Shown in pieces: positions 1 through 9,372 of a stretch of 64,000 nt of DNA. Both the position numbers and the translations under genes were made by a program. Every line of letters begins with the position of its first letter. The first letter of the stretch is position 1. This DNA comes from Planktotalea arctica (lineage in GTDB: Bacteria > Pseudomonadota > Alphaproteobacteria > Rhodobacterales > Rhodobacteraceae): NCBI RefSeq assembly GCF_002105285.1, contig NZ_MUHR01000005.1, positions 434,001-498,000 on the forward strand, read 5' to 3'. Below the pieces are notes generated by a model. The model made no database searches. It saw only the letters and a list, made by a program, of their open reading frames with translations, and was not told where the DNA came from.

Positions 1-61
1 AGCGCGCACAAGTCGTTCGGGCTGCGCCCGGCTCTGATCCTGCCAAGCCGCCGATTTTGCG

Positions 62-997
62 TTAATACCCGGCGCTACGATCCACAAGGTGCAAAAGCGG
101 CGCGCCTGCCTCGCCGCGCCGGATGTTTTCGGCAACGCATTGGCTCGCCGTCCATGTGCGTGTTTCAGACGCGATATGCGGTGTGACAGTCACGTTTGGA
201 TGTGCCCAGAAAGGGTGATCCTGTGGCAAAGGTTCAACGCGAAACACATCCAGCGTCGCATGGCCGATCTGGCCGCTATCAAGCGCGTCCAAAAGCGCTT
301 CGTCGTCAATCAAAGGGCCACGCCCGGGGTTGATAATCGCCGCGCCTTTGGCGAGCCAGCTTAGGCTCTCCGCATCGAGCGCATTTTCGGTTGCGGGTGT
401 ATCTGGGAGCAAAAGCACAACAATTTCCGCGCCGCTCAACGCGGCCTTCAATCCGTCTTTCCGACTGTAGCAGGTTACGCCCTTGATAGATTTCTGGCTG
501 CGGCTCCAGCCGGAAACCTGAAACCCGAATGTGGCCAAGGTCTGCGCGCAAACCGCGCCAAGTTCGCCCAGACCCAAGATCGTCACGGCGCGATCCTGCG
601 CCAAGGGCGGCGCGATGGCCTGCCAAAGGTGATCAGGATTGATGATATGCGCGTCTATTCCAAGATGGTGGCGCAGCACATGACCGCTGACCCATTCCTT
701 CATGCCTTGGGTCAAACCATGATCGACCATGCGCGCCAAGGGCACGTTCAGGGTCGGGTTGGGCGCGACGGTCTCGACGCCGGCCCAGAGGTTCAAAACT
801 GCTTTCAGCTTTGGGAAAACCGAGAAATCCTGCACGTCTGAATTCGGGGCATAGACGATATACTCTACGGTTTGCGCCGGCAGATCACAGGCGATCGTCG
901 CCTCGATCCCTGCTTCTTTCAAAGCACGCCTCAGGGGCGCTTCATATTCAACCCAGCGCGCGGGCTTGGCCGCAAAAAGCACTTGCACAGCCATCAT
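62..997 (-). CDS. ghrA: Glyoxylate/hydroxypyruvate reductase A (D-2-hydroxyacid dehydrogenase)
   Basis: A 311-residue cytosolic NAD(P)H-dependent reductase of the D-2-hydroxyacid dehydrogenase family, expected to reduce glyoxylate and hydroxypyruvate. The nucleotide-binding glycine motif GLGELG lies at about residues 142-147. The catalytic triad is visible as Arg226 (NPGRG), Glu255 (FRVEP) and His274 (TPHIAS). The start ATG at 997 overlaps the rodA stop; a second ATG follows directly, so the true start could be one codon later. It is the last gene of the mre-rodA operon, which is not an obvious functional partner, so cotranscription looks positional. Family assignment is strong; GhrA rather than another 2-hydroxyacid reductase is inferred from overall resemblance. 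Confidence 0.88.
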   Translation of the reverse strand: MMAVQVLFAAKPARWVEYEAPLRRALKEAGIEATIACDLPAQTVEYIVYAPNSDVQDFSVFPKLKAVLNLWAGVETVAPNPTLNVPLARMVDHGLTQGMKEWVSGHVLRHHLGIDAHIINPDHLWQAIAPPLAQDRAVTILGLGELGAVCAQTLATFGFQVSGWSRSQKSIKGVTCYSRKDGLKAALSGAEIVVLLLPDTPATENALDAESLSWLAKGAAIINPGRGPLIDDEALLDALDSGQIGHATLDVFRVEPLPQDHPFWAHPNVTVTPHIASETRTWTASQCVAENIRRGEAGAPLLHLVDRSAGY

Positions 998-2133
998 CGT
1001 GGCCGATGCACATGGGCGCTTTGGACAAGGCCAAAACCAAGGAGCAGAATGAGCATTGCAGAACCTCCATAACTTACCAACGGGAGCGGCACGCCGACCA
1101 CGGGCGCAAGGCCCATCACCATCGACATATTCACTGCGAAGAACAAAAAGAACGTGGCCGCGATGCCCAGAGTCAAGAGTGCGGCAAAGCGGTTCTTGTT
1201 ATTGAGCGCGGACACCACGCAAAACAGAATGATCAGGGTATAAAGTAGTAAGAGCGAAAAAGCCCCGATAAAGCCGAATTCTTCCGCCAGCGTGGTGAAG
1301 ATAAAATCCGTGTGTTTCTCGGGCAAAAAGTTCAGCCGCGATTGCGTGCCTTGCATAAAGCCGCGCCCCGTCCAGCCACCCGAACCTAGCGCGATCTTGC
1401 TTTGGGTGATGTGATAGCCGGCGCCAAGCGGATCGCTTGCAGGGTCCAGAAACGTGTCGATGCGGCGGAACTGGTAGTTCTTGAGCAATTGCCACTCGGT
1501 CCCGCGGCTTTGGAAAACGGCGGCGATGAGGCCGATACCGCTGGCGATCACCGCCGCAAAATAGGCCCAGTGCACGCCCGCCATAAACATTAAAAGCCCG
1601 CCTCCAGAGAGCAGCAATAGTGCCGTTCCAAGGTCGGGTTGGCGCAGCACCAGCATTGTAGGGAGCAAGATTATGACAACGGGTATCGCGACCCAAAGCG
1701 GCCGTGAGGTACGGCTCAGTGGCAGCCAGTCGTAATAGGCCGCCAAGAGCATCACCAGTGCGATTTTCATCAACTCGGAGGGTTGCAGCCGCATGAAACC
1801 CAGATTGATCCAGCGCTGCGCGCCCATGCCGACGGAGCCGAAGAATTCCACATAGAGCAACAAAATGATCGAGGTGCCATATGCGAGGCCCGCCATGTTG
1901 CGCCAAAAGTAGATCGGCACCATAGCGACGATCAACATAAGGGTGAAACCCAGCAGGAAACGCTTGATCTGCGGCTCGGCCCAAGGGGTGAACGATCCAC
2001 CGGCGACGGAATAGAGCATCAAGAACCCGATGCCCGCCACGGTGCTCAACAGCACGATCAAGGCCCAATTCAGGTACCAGACCTTCGACAGGCCCGTAGG
2101 GATCGTCTTGACCGTATATTCAAGATAACTCAT
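994..2133 (-). CDS. rodA: Rod shape-determining peptidoglycan polymerase RodA (SEDS)
   Basis: A 379-residue polytopic inner-membrane SEDS glycosyltransferase that polymerises glycan strands for lateral wall growth with its cognate transpeptidase PBP2. Family signatures are clear: the EKHTDFIFTTLAEE loop in the second half and the VPLPLVSYGGSA segment near the C-terminus, with about ten hydrophobic helices. The start ATG overlaps the mrdA stop by four bases (2130-2133), and the stop overlaps the ghrA start, so translation is probably coupled through the operon. Length is normal for RodA. The neighbouring mrdA and mreBCD support RodA rather than FtsW. Confidence 0.96.
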   Translation of the reverse strand: MSYLEYTVKTIPTGLSKVWYLNWALIVLLSTVAGIGFLMLYSVAGGSFTPWAEPQIKRFLLGFTLMLIVAMVPIYFWRNMAGLAYGTSIILLLYVEFFGSVGMGAQRWINLGFMRLQPSELMKIALVMLLAAYYDWLPLSRTSRPLWVAIPVVIILLPTMLVLRQPDLGTALLLLSGGGLLMFMAGVHWAYFAAVIASGIGLIAAVFQSRGTEWQLLKNYQFRRIDTFLDPASDPLGAGYHITQSKIALGSGGWTGRGFMQGTQSRLNFLPEKHTDFIFTTLAEEFGFIGAFSLLLLYTLIILFCVVSALNNKNRFAALLTLGIAATFFLFFAVNMSMVMGLAPVVGVPLPLVSYGGSAMLILLLGFGLVQSAHVHRPR

Positions 2134-4073
2134 GCGCGGCTCTTGCCGTCTTTGTCTGTGTTCGGACGTAATTCGCGTAGGCGCTTTTGCATATCGCGCA
2201 CGCGGGTGCGATCCTTGGCCGGATAGGCCGACAAGGGCGGATCATCACCATAAAGCGCCTGCAAGGTCACATCGCGCGCAATGGGCGCAGCGGTAGTTGA
2301 TCCGCCGCCGCCATGTTCGACCACGACTGCCACGGCGATCTCCGGGTTGTCGTAGGGGGCGAAGTTCACGAACAACGCGTGATCGCGGCGCTCCCATGGC
2401 AAATCCTCGTTGCGCGTCACGCCGCGCGCGCGCTCTGCAAGGGAGATGTTGCGCACCTGGCTGGTTCCGGTCTTGCCCGCCATGCGAAACCCATCCTCGA
2501 TGATGCGGCTGCCGTAAGCGGTGCCGCGCCGGTTGTTGGATACCGTATACATAGCCTTGCGGATCTTGCGCAGATTGTTCTCGCTCAGGCCAAGGTCTTC
2601 GCCGATGCCGCTGGGCTGTGCGATCCCGTCGATCGTGTTGATCAGGCGCGGGGTGACACTGCGCCCCGTGGCAAGGCGCGCGGTCATCACCGCCAGATGT
2701 AGAGGCGATGACAAAACGAAGCCTTGTCCGATCGACGCGTTAACCGTATCGCCGATCACCCAGTCCTGACCGCGTGTGCGCTTTTTCCACTCTTTGGTCG
2801 GCGCAAGGCCTGAGGTGACGGCGGACATGGGGATGTCGTGCCGCTCGTCCATGCCAAGTTTACGCGCCATCTCTGAAATCTTCTCGATCCCGATCTTGAG
2901 CGCCAAATCGTAGTAATAGACATCACAGCTCTCGCGCAGGGACTGCTCCAGGTTCATATGCCCGTGGCCTGCACGTTTCCAGCAATGAAATCTGCGACCG
3001 CTGACTTCCAGATGCCCGGGGCAATGCACGGTATCTTCGGCGGTGATGACCCCTTCTTCGAGTGCGGCCAAGGCTGTGACCATCTTGAACGTTGAGCCCG
3101 GCGGATAGGCGTCCTGCACCGTTTTGGACGCAAGTGGGCGGTGGTCGTTATCGCGCAGAAATGCGTAATCTGCGATGGAAATGCCCCGCACGAATTTGTT
3201 CGGATCGTAAGTGGGCGAGGATGCGATGGCGAGCAGATCGCCGCGCTCGAGGTCCATGACCACCACTGACGCACTTTCCTCGCCAAGGCGGGCCTGCACG
3301 TAGTTTTGCAACTTGTGATCCACGGTCAGTTGCACGTTGGCACCCGAGTTCCCCTCGCGTCGGTCAAGTTCGCGCATGACGCGCCCGACCGCATTCACCT
3401 CGACGCGTTTCGCGCCGGCCTTGCCGCGCAGCAAGTCCTCGTAATTAGCCTCCACGCCGACTTTACCGATCTGAAATCGCGGGATGCGAAGCAGTTGATC
3501 AGGATCTTCGATCCGGTCCAGATCACGCTGGCTCACGGGGCCGACGTAGCCCGCGACATGGGCGAAATCGACGCCAAGCGGGTAACGCCGCGACAGGCCG
3601 ACCTCTGGCGTAATGCCGGGCAGGGCAGGGGCGTTTGCGGCGACGCGTGACAGTTCTTCCCACGTGATGCGATCGGCGATGGTGACGGGCAGAAACGGCG
3701 CGCTACGCTGCATTTCCACCAAGGCACGGTTTAGATCGTCATCGTCAAGTTCGACCAACGTCGAGAGCCGCGCAATCACGGTGTTCACGTCCCCTGCATC
3801 CTCGCGCACCATGGTTATGCGATAGCTTGGTTCGTTCTCTGCGATCACTGTGCCATTGCGATCGAAGATTTGACCGCGCGCGGGTGGGATCAAGCGTATA
3901 TTGATGCGATTTTCGTCAGCAAGCAAACGAAACTCATCTGCTTGCTCGACCTGCATATAGCGCATGCGCGCGCCTAGAATGCCGATGAAACCCAGCTGCA
4001 CCCCAGCTACGATCAGCCCGCGACGCGTGATCTTGGTTGCGCTTTGCGCGGATTCGCTCGCGGAACGTCTCAT
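2130..4073 (-). CDS. mrdA: Penicillin-binding protein 2 (peptidoglycan D,D-transpeptidase)
   Basis: A 647-residue class B penicillin-binding protein that cross-links peptidoglycan in the elongation complex and partners RodA. A single N-terminal membrane anchor (about residues 18-36) is followed by the dimerisation domain and the transpeptidase domain. The active-site SxxK box is PGSTFK with Ser327, the second motif appears as SIGQG, and the KTG box reads AGKTGTSQ. The start overlaps the mreD stop (4070-4073). Length and order match the alphaproteobacterial mreBCD-mrdA-rodA operon. No defects are seen. Confidence 0.96.
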   Translation of the reverse strand: MRRSASESAQSATKITRRGLIVAGVQLGFIGILGARMRYMQVEQADEFRLLADENRINIRLIPPARGQIFDRNGTVIAENEPSYRITMVREDAGDVNTVIARLSTLVELDDDDLNRALVEMQRSAPFLPVTIADRITWEELSRVAANAPALPGITPEVGLSRRYPLGVDFAHVAGYVGPVSQRDLDRIEDPDQLLRIPRFQIGKVGVEANYEDLLRGKAGAKRVEVNAVGRVMRELDRREGNSGANVQLTVDHKLQNYVQARLGEESASVVVMDLERGDLLAIASSPTYDPNKFVRGISIADYAFLRDNDHRPLASKTVQDAYPPGSTFKMVTALAALEEGVITAEDTVHCPGHLEVSGRRFHCWKRAGHGHMNLEQSLRESCDVYYYDLALKIGIEKISEMARKLGMDERHDIPMSAVTSGLAPTKEWKKRTRGQDWVIGDTVNASIGQGFVLSSPLHLAVMTARLATGRSVTPRLINTIDGIAQPSGIGEDLGLSENNLRKIRKAMYTVSNNRRGTAYGSRIIEDGFRMAGKTGTSQVRNISLAERARGVTRNEDLPWERRDHALFVNFAPYDNPEIAVAVVVEHGGGGSTTAAPIARDVTLQALYGDDPPLSAYPAKDRTRVRDMQKRLRELRPNTDKDGKSRA

Positions 4074-4609
4074 AACCTATGCCCCAATGCGTCAACTTCG
4101 CCAGGCGCTGGTCTGCGCACGCTGAATGCGAAATGTGAAATCAGCACGACGATAGGGTATAAGGCTATTGTCATTCCAAGCTGAATCAAGACCAAACTCA
4201 TCGAGGGTGCTGGAAGAAAGAAAATTGAGAGCATAAGGCGCTGGGCGATTGCCACGCCGATCATGACACCCGCAACGGTAATCCATTCTGCCAGATAAGG
4301 CATTTTGCGGTTTGCGGTGGCGCGCGCGCGCAGGGTCTCCGCGCCTATCACCACCAATGCGGCCGAAAGGCCCGGAGGGCGCTGAAACAACAAATCGGCG
4401 AGCAAAACAACGCCCCCAACGAAAAGTGCAGGCACATATTCCGGGCGGCGCATGGCCCAGGCAAAGGTCAGCGCGAGGATCAAATCGGGGGGTGCCCATT
4501 TACTCGGCGCGCTGGCAAGGGGCAGCAGGTGCACGAAAATGATGAAGAGCGAAAGGCATAGATACAGCCCGCGCATCAGCCAGACACGGGAGGGGCGCTG
4601 ATCAACCAT
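4070..4609 (-). CDS. mreD: Rod shape-determining protein MreD
   Basis: A 179-residue integral membrane protein with about five hydrophobic helices, typical of MreD, which links the cytoskeletal MreB filament and MreC to the wall synthases. Sequence conservation in MreD is weak, so the call rests mainly on size, hydrophobicity and position between mreC and mrdA. It overlaps mreC by eight bases and mrdA by four bases, consistent with one transcript. Confidence 0.88.
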   Translation of the reverse strand: MVDQRPSRVWLMRGLYLCLSLFIIFVHLLPLASAPSKWAPPDLILALTFAWAMRRPEYVPALFVGGVVLLADLLFQRPPGLSAALVVIGAETLRARATANRKMPYLAEWITVAGVMIGVAIAQRLMLSIFFLPAPSMSLVLIQLGMTIALYPIVVLISHFAFSVRRPAPGEVDALGHRL

Positions 4610-5531
4610 CGCTTGCCTCGCTTGATTGATCTCGCTCGGGCGCAGGCGCAGCTTCGGGGTTGGAGGGCAGTTCTTCGGGGCGGATCAAACGGCCCGTGTC
4701 CTCGATCCGTTCGGCACCATAGTTGCGCAGCACCCGCAGGAATTCGAGCCGCTCGTAATCTGCCGAGAGGCGCACGCGCAAACGTCCGCCGGGGTCTTCC
4801 GCGACTTGGCCGATCACGAGGCCTGCAGGAAATACGCCGCCATCACCAGAGGACACGACGCGATCGCCGGGGCGCACCAGATCGGGGTTTTCAAGAAAAT
4901 CAATCGGCGGTGAGCGCGTGTTATCGCCAACCACGATCGCGTTCTGGCCCGAGGGCTGAATAACCGAGGGAATGCGGCTGGTGGTGTCGGTAAGCAAGAT
5001 CACCCGCGATGCGTTCTCGCCCACGCCGCTGATGCGCCCGACAAGGCCGAGACCGTCCATGGTGGCCCAGCCATCAAGCACACCATCGCGCCGCCCCACA
5101 TTTAAAAGCACCGATTGACGATAGGGCGAGCCGCTGTCGGCCATAACAACGCCCGTCACATGGGTCAGGCGTGGATCAAGCCGCACGGAATTCAGATCGA
5201 GCAGGCGGGCGTTCTCCTGCTCAAGTTGCAACGCCGCTTCTTTCCAGCTTTTCATCTGTTGGAGTTCGCGGCGAAGTTCTTGGTTTTGCTCGTAAATACG
5301 CTGGTAGCTTTTAAAATCGCGCAGCAGATTGATGCTTGCGGTGACGGGCACCATCGCCCAATCAAAGCTGGGCACAACGCGGTCGATTACCGCAAGGCGA
5401 AATCGCTCGACGCGCGGGCTATCGATGCGCCAGACTAGAAAAATGGCAAGCAGACACAAAATCACGACCCCCGCGAGCAAGCGCTTGAGAGGGCCGGTGA
5501 AGTCTTCGCTTTGTGCGCGGTCTTTGGCCAA
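4602..5531 (-). CDS. mreC: Rod shape-determining protein MreC
   Basis: A 309-residue bitopic protein with one N-terminal transmembrane helix (about residues 17-35), then a coiled-coil stretch (about 68-105, rich in Glu, Gln and Leu) and the periplasmic beta-barrel domain that contacts PBP2. The glycine-rich VNVGRRDGV and GLVGRISGVG segments are characteristic of MreC. The tail after about residue 280 is acidic and proline-rich, probably disordered. It starts 52 bases downstream of mreB and runs into mreD. Confidence 0.94.
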   Translation of the reverse strand: MAKDRAQSEDFTGPLKRLLAGVVILCLLAIFLVWRIDSPRVERFRLAVIDRVVPSFDWAMVPVTASINLLRDFKSYQRIYEQNQELRRELQQMKSWKEAALQLEQENARLLDLNSVRLDPRLTHVTGVVMADSGSPYRQSVLLNVGRRDGVLDGWATMDGLGLVGRISGVGENASRVILLTDTTSRIPSVIQPSGQNAIVVGDNTRSPPIDFLENPDLVRPGDRVVSSGDGGVFPAGLVIGQVAEDPGGRLRVRLSADYERLEFLRVLRNYGAERIEDTGRLIRPEELPSNPEAAPAPERDQSSEASDG

Positions 5532-5583
5532 GGCGTTCTCCGCTGCGAGGGCTTAGATGCCCGCGCGTTTTACGATGCAGAAA

Positions 5584-6721
<1,138 letters not shown>

Positions 6722-6818
6722 GGGGGCGTGTACCGCAATAAGCGCTAAACCGCCCCTATTTTACTAAGGACGGCTTCAAATTTTCTGAGGGCTCGAATTT
6801 TCAGGAAAATTCGGTTTC

Positions 6819-6850
6819 GCCTGCGGCGAGAGTTTATTTGGCAAGATGAA
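6819..6850 (+). repeat. Intergenic repeat element, copy A
   Basis: A short GC-rich inverted segment (CGCCTGCGGCG) is followed by AGTTTATTTGGCAAGATGAAG. The same architecture recurs at three other intergenic sites in this window, near 36.7, 39.05 and 48.45 kb, always in this orientation. This copy ends two bases before the leuA stop codon, so on the leuA transcript it would be read as its complement. Confidence 0.7.
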
Positions 6851-6852
6851 GT

Positions 6853-8442
6853 CTAAGACACATCTTTGTAGTTCACGCCTTTGGTGTCATAGCCGATTTC
6901 TGGCGTCTCGCGACGCACCAAAAGACGGTTGAGCGCGCTGACATAGGCTTTGGCCGAGGCCACAACTGTGTCCGTATCCGCAGATTGGCCTGTGACGATC
7001 CTGCCATCCTCTTCCAAACGCACGGAAACCGTTGCCTGCGCATCGGTTCCCTCGGTGACGGCATGCACCTGATAAAGCTGTAAACGCGCGTTGTGATCGA
7101 ACAGGTCTTTCACTGCATTGAACGTGGCATCGACAGGGCCGTCGCCTGTAGCTGTTGTCGAGGCCTCGACGCCATCAATCACCATCGTCAAAGCGGCTTC
7201 CTGAGGGCCGTCCGTGCCGCAAACGACGCGGAGCGATTTGACCTTGAGGCGCACAGTTTCCGGATCAACCGAAGTGCGCATCAAAGCCACGAGATCATCG
7301 TCGAAAATCTCTTTCTTGCGGTCCGCCAATTCCTTGAAGCGCACGAAGACATCCTTGAGCTGGTTATCGCCAAGCTCAAAACCCAAGTTCTCCAATTTGG
7401 AGCGAAGCGCCGCGCGGCCCGAATGCTTGCCCATGACGATATTCGTCTCAGACAAACCGACGTCGGCGGGGCGCATGATCTCGAAGGTTTCCGCGTTCTT
7501 GAGCATGCCGTCCTGATGGATTCCGCTCTCATGTGCGAAGGCGTTCTTGCCGACGATTGCCTTGTTGAACTGCACTGCAAAGCCCGACACAGCGGCGACG
7601 CGCCGCGAGATGTTCATGATTTTCGTCGTGTCGATTCCCGTAGCGTAGGGCATGATATCGCCGCGTACTTTCAGCGCCATCACGACTTCTTCGAGGGCGG
7701 TATTGCCCGCGCGCTCGCCAAGCCCGTTGATGGTGCATTCGATCTGGCGCGCGCCGCCTTCAACCGCTGCGAGCGAGTTCGCCGTCGCCATGCCAAGGTC
7801 ATTGTGGCAATGGGTGGCAAAGATCACTTGGTCCGCGCCGGGCACTTTATTAATCAACATACGGATCAAGTCGGCGCTTTCCCGCGGCGCGGTGTAGCCG
7901 ACCGTATCGGGAATATTGATCGTTGTTGCCCCCGCCTTTATCGCGATTTCTACGGTGCGGCAGAGAAAATCTTCCTCCGTGCGCGTTGCGTCCATCGGGG
8001 ACCATTGCACGTTGTCGCAAAGATTGCGCGCGTGGGTGACCGTGTCGTGGATGCGCTCGGCCATTTCGTCCATGGTGAGATTAGGGATGGTGCGGTGCAA
8101 TTCGGAGGTTCCGATGAATGTGTGAATGCGGGGCTGCGCCGCGTGTTTCACCGCTTCCCAGCAGCGATCAATGTCGCCGAAGTTGGCGCGTGCAAGGCCG
8201 CAAATGACGGAGTTTCGCGAGAGGCGGGCAATCTCGCTTACGGCGCGAAAATCGCCCTCGGAGGCGATCGGGAAACCCGCTTCGATAACATCGACGCCCA
8301 TATCGTCCAAAAGTCCGGCGATTTCGAGCTTTTCCTCATGGGTCATCGTTGCGCCGGGGCTTTGCTCGCCATCGCGAAGGGTCGTATCGAAGATGATTAC
8401 GCGGTCTTTGTCGGAATGTGTCATGGTCTGTCTCATTTTCAT
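6853..8442 (-). CDS. leuA: 2-isopropylmalate synthase
   Basis: A 529-residue enzyme that condenses acetyl-CoA with 2-ketoisovalerate, the first committed step of leucine synthesis. The N-terminal TIM barrel carries the DRE-TIM signature FDTTLRDGEQSPG and the metal-binding HCHNDLGMA. The C-terminal third is the leucine-sensing regulatory domain. Length fits the longer bacterial LeuA form. The start at 8442 has an AAGG ribosome-binding sequence; a possible later start is the Met at 8424. It is preceded by a leucine-rich leader ORF and two hairpins, so its expression is probably controlled by leucyl-tRNA supply. Confidence 0.96.
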   Translation of the reverse strand: MKMRQTMTHSDKDRVIIFDTTLRDGEQSPGATMTHEEKLEIAGLLDDMGVDVIEAGFPIASEGDFRAVSEIARLSRNSVICGLARANFGDIDRCWEAVKHAAQPRIHTFIGTSELHRTIPNLTMDEMAERIHDTVTHARNLCDNVQWSPMDATRTEEDFLCRTVEIAIKAGATTINIPDTVGYTAPRESADLIRMLINKVPGADQVIFATHCHNDLGMATANSLAAVEGGARQIECTINGLGERAGNTALEEVVMALKVRGDIMPYATGIDTTKIMNISRRVAAVSGFAVQFNKAIVGKNAFAHESGIHQDGMLKNAETFEIMRPADVGLSETNIVMGKHSGRAALRSKLENLGFELGDNQLKDVFVRFKELADRKKEIFDDDLVALMRTSVDPETVRLKVKSLRVVCGTDGPQEAALTMVIDGVEASTTATGDGPVDATFNAVKDLFDHNARLQLYQVHAVTEGTDAQATVSVRLEEDGRIVTGQSADTDTVVASAKAYVSALNRLLVRRETPEIGYDTKGVNYKDVS

Positions 8443-8445
8443 CTG

Positions 8446-8461
8446 CCTTGCCTGTGCAAGG
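8446..8461 (-). promoter_or_regulatory. Hairpin over the leuA ribosome-binding site
   Basis: On the minus strand a perfect six-base stem with a four-base loop (CCTTGC-ACAG-GCAAGG) ends three bases before the leuA ATG at 8442 and includes the AAGG that would serve as Shine-Dalgarno. If it forms in the mRNA, it would hide the ribosome-binding site. Its role in leucine control is inferred from the leader ORF just upstream. Confidence 0.5.
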
Positions 8462-8506
8462 TCTGAACCGGAATTTTTAAGGTGAAGTGGCGCGATCTGT
8501 CATCCC

Positions 8507-8536
8507 CTGAGCGCTCGCGCCATCCGGCACGCTCAG
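8507..8536 (-). promoter_or_regulatory. Attenuator-like hairpin downstream of the leu leader ORF
   Basis: On the minus strand CTGAGCG (8536-8530) pairs perfectly with CGCTCAG (8513-8507), and the interior can extend the stem with one wobble pair. The 5' arm contains the stop codon of the leader ORF, so a ribosome paused in the leucine codons would alter which pairs form. There is no U-run after the stem, so it is not a textbook intrinsic terminator. The AGCGCT in the 3' arm can also pair with an identical self-complementary AGCGCT inside the leader ORF. Confidence 0.5.
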
Positions 8537-8619
8537 AGGCTGGTCAGTAGCGCTAGGCCAAGCAGAGACGCAGCACGGGCGCGCTGTACATCAATCTGAA
8601 TATGGCCATTCGTAATCAT
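8533..8619 (-). CDS. Probable leu operon leader peptide (28 aa)
   Basis: A 28-codon ORF whose last eleven residues are SLLGLALLTSL: six leucines in the final ten codons, two of them CTA, a codon expected to be rare in a GC-rich genome. It lies 90 bases upstream of leuA on the same strand and overlaps a strong hairpin at its stop. This is the layout of ribosome-mediated attenuation leaders. A TATAAC box sits seven bases before the ATG and no Shine-Dalgarno is visible, suggesting a leaderless message, as established for trpL of Sinorhizobium meliloti. Peptide function beyond ribosome stalling is unknown. Confidence 0.72.
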   Translation of the reverse strand: MITNGHIQIDVQRARAASLLGLALLTSL

Positions 8620-8626
8620 GAGAATC

Positions 8627-8632
8627 GTTATA
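8627..8632 (-). promoter_or_regulatory. Candidate -10 box for the leuL-leuA transcript
   Basis: TATAAC on the minus strand. The usual distance from a -10 box would place the transcription start at or beside the leader ATG (8619). The -35 region (near 8649-8655) is only TTTTCC-like, so the promoter is weak by consensus. Inference only. Confidence 0.4.
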
Positions 8633-8700
8633 CCGCGATTTCGGTTAAGGAAAACCCCTTTTTGGTTTGAACATTTTGGCACACGGTTTAGCTGGAGCAT

Positions 8701-9372
8701 ATGATATGGAAAAATGCACTTATTATCGGCGCTTCGGGCGGCATTGGCGCGGCGCTTTGCGCCGAATTGGACGTGCGCAGCGTGGCTGTGACCGCTCGCT
8801 CGCGCAGTGGTGACGGTTTGGACGTAACTGACGAAGCATCGGTGGAGCGTGTGCTTGGCGGACTTGATCAGCGGTTCGATCTGATTGTTGTGGCCAGTGG
8901 CGCGCTTGAAGTGAACGGCGCAGAGCCGGAAAAATCTTTGAAACACATCACGGCGCAAGGGATGCTGGATCAGTTCGCGGTAAACGCTGTCGGGCCCGCC
9001 TTGGTGCTGCGTCACGCAGCCCGCCTTGCTTCGCGTGACCGCGCCGCGCATGTTGCGGTGCTGTCAGCGCGCGTTGGTTCGATCACCGATAATCGGCTGG
9101 GGGGGTGGCATTCCTACCGTGCTGCGAAAGCAGCGGTGAACCAGATCGTGCGCGGCGCGTCGATCGAACTTGCGCGCTCGCACAAGCAATTGACCTGCGT
9201 TGCGCTGCACCCCGGAACGGTGCAGACGCCGTTTACAGAAAAATATGTGGGGCGTCATCCTGCGGTGCCTGCACCGGAGGCGGCAATCCATTTGCTTGAT
9301 GTTCTGAGCGATTTATCCCCTGCTCAAACCGGCGGGTTTTATGATTGGTCTGGCGCAGAGGTGCCTTGGTGA
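8701..9372 (+). CDS. Short-chain dehydrogenase/reductase (CsgA/C-factor-like)
   Basis: A 223-residue Rossmann oxidoreductase of the classical SDR family. The cofactor motif GASGGIGAAL occupies residues 10-19, and the catalytic Tyr-Lys pair is in SYRAAKAAVN, preceded by the Ser-containing VLSARVGSI. It lacks an obvious substrate signature; the short form resembles the C-factor group. GGAG lies just before the ATG. Its stop overlaps the GTG start of the photolyase gene by four bases, so the two are translationally coupled. The divergent neighbour is the leu leader. Confidence 0.85.
   Translation: MIWKNALIIGASGGIGAALCAELDVRSVAVTARSRSGDGLDVTDEASVERVLGGLDQRFDLIVVASGALEVNGAEPEKSLKHITAQGMLDQFAVNAVGPALVLRHAARLASRDRAAHVAVLSARVGSITDNRLGGWHSYRAAKAAVNQIVRGASIELARSHKQLTCVALHPGTVQTPFTEKYVGRHPAVPAPEAAIHLLDVLSDLSPAQTGGFYDWSGAEVPW

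Noticed and set aside
1-65. A plus-strand reading frame ending at a TAA at 63-65, possibly the tail of a gene running in from the left and converging with ghrA.
   Set aside because: Only about 20 codons are inside the window and no similarity can be judged.
7093-8466. A 457-codon frame on the plus strand inside leuA.
   Set aside because: It is the complementary-strand shadow of leuA, with Cys- and Arg-rich sequence and no domain.
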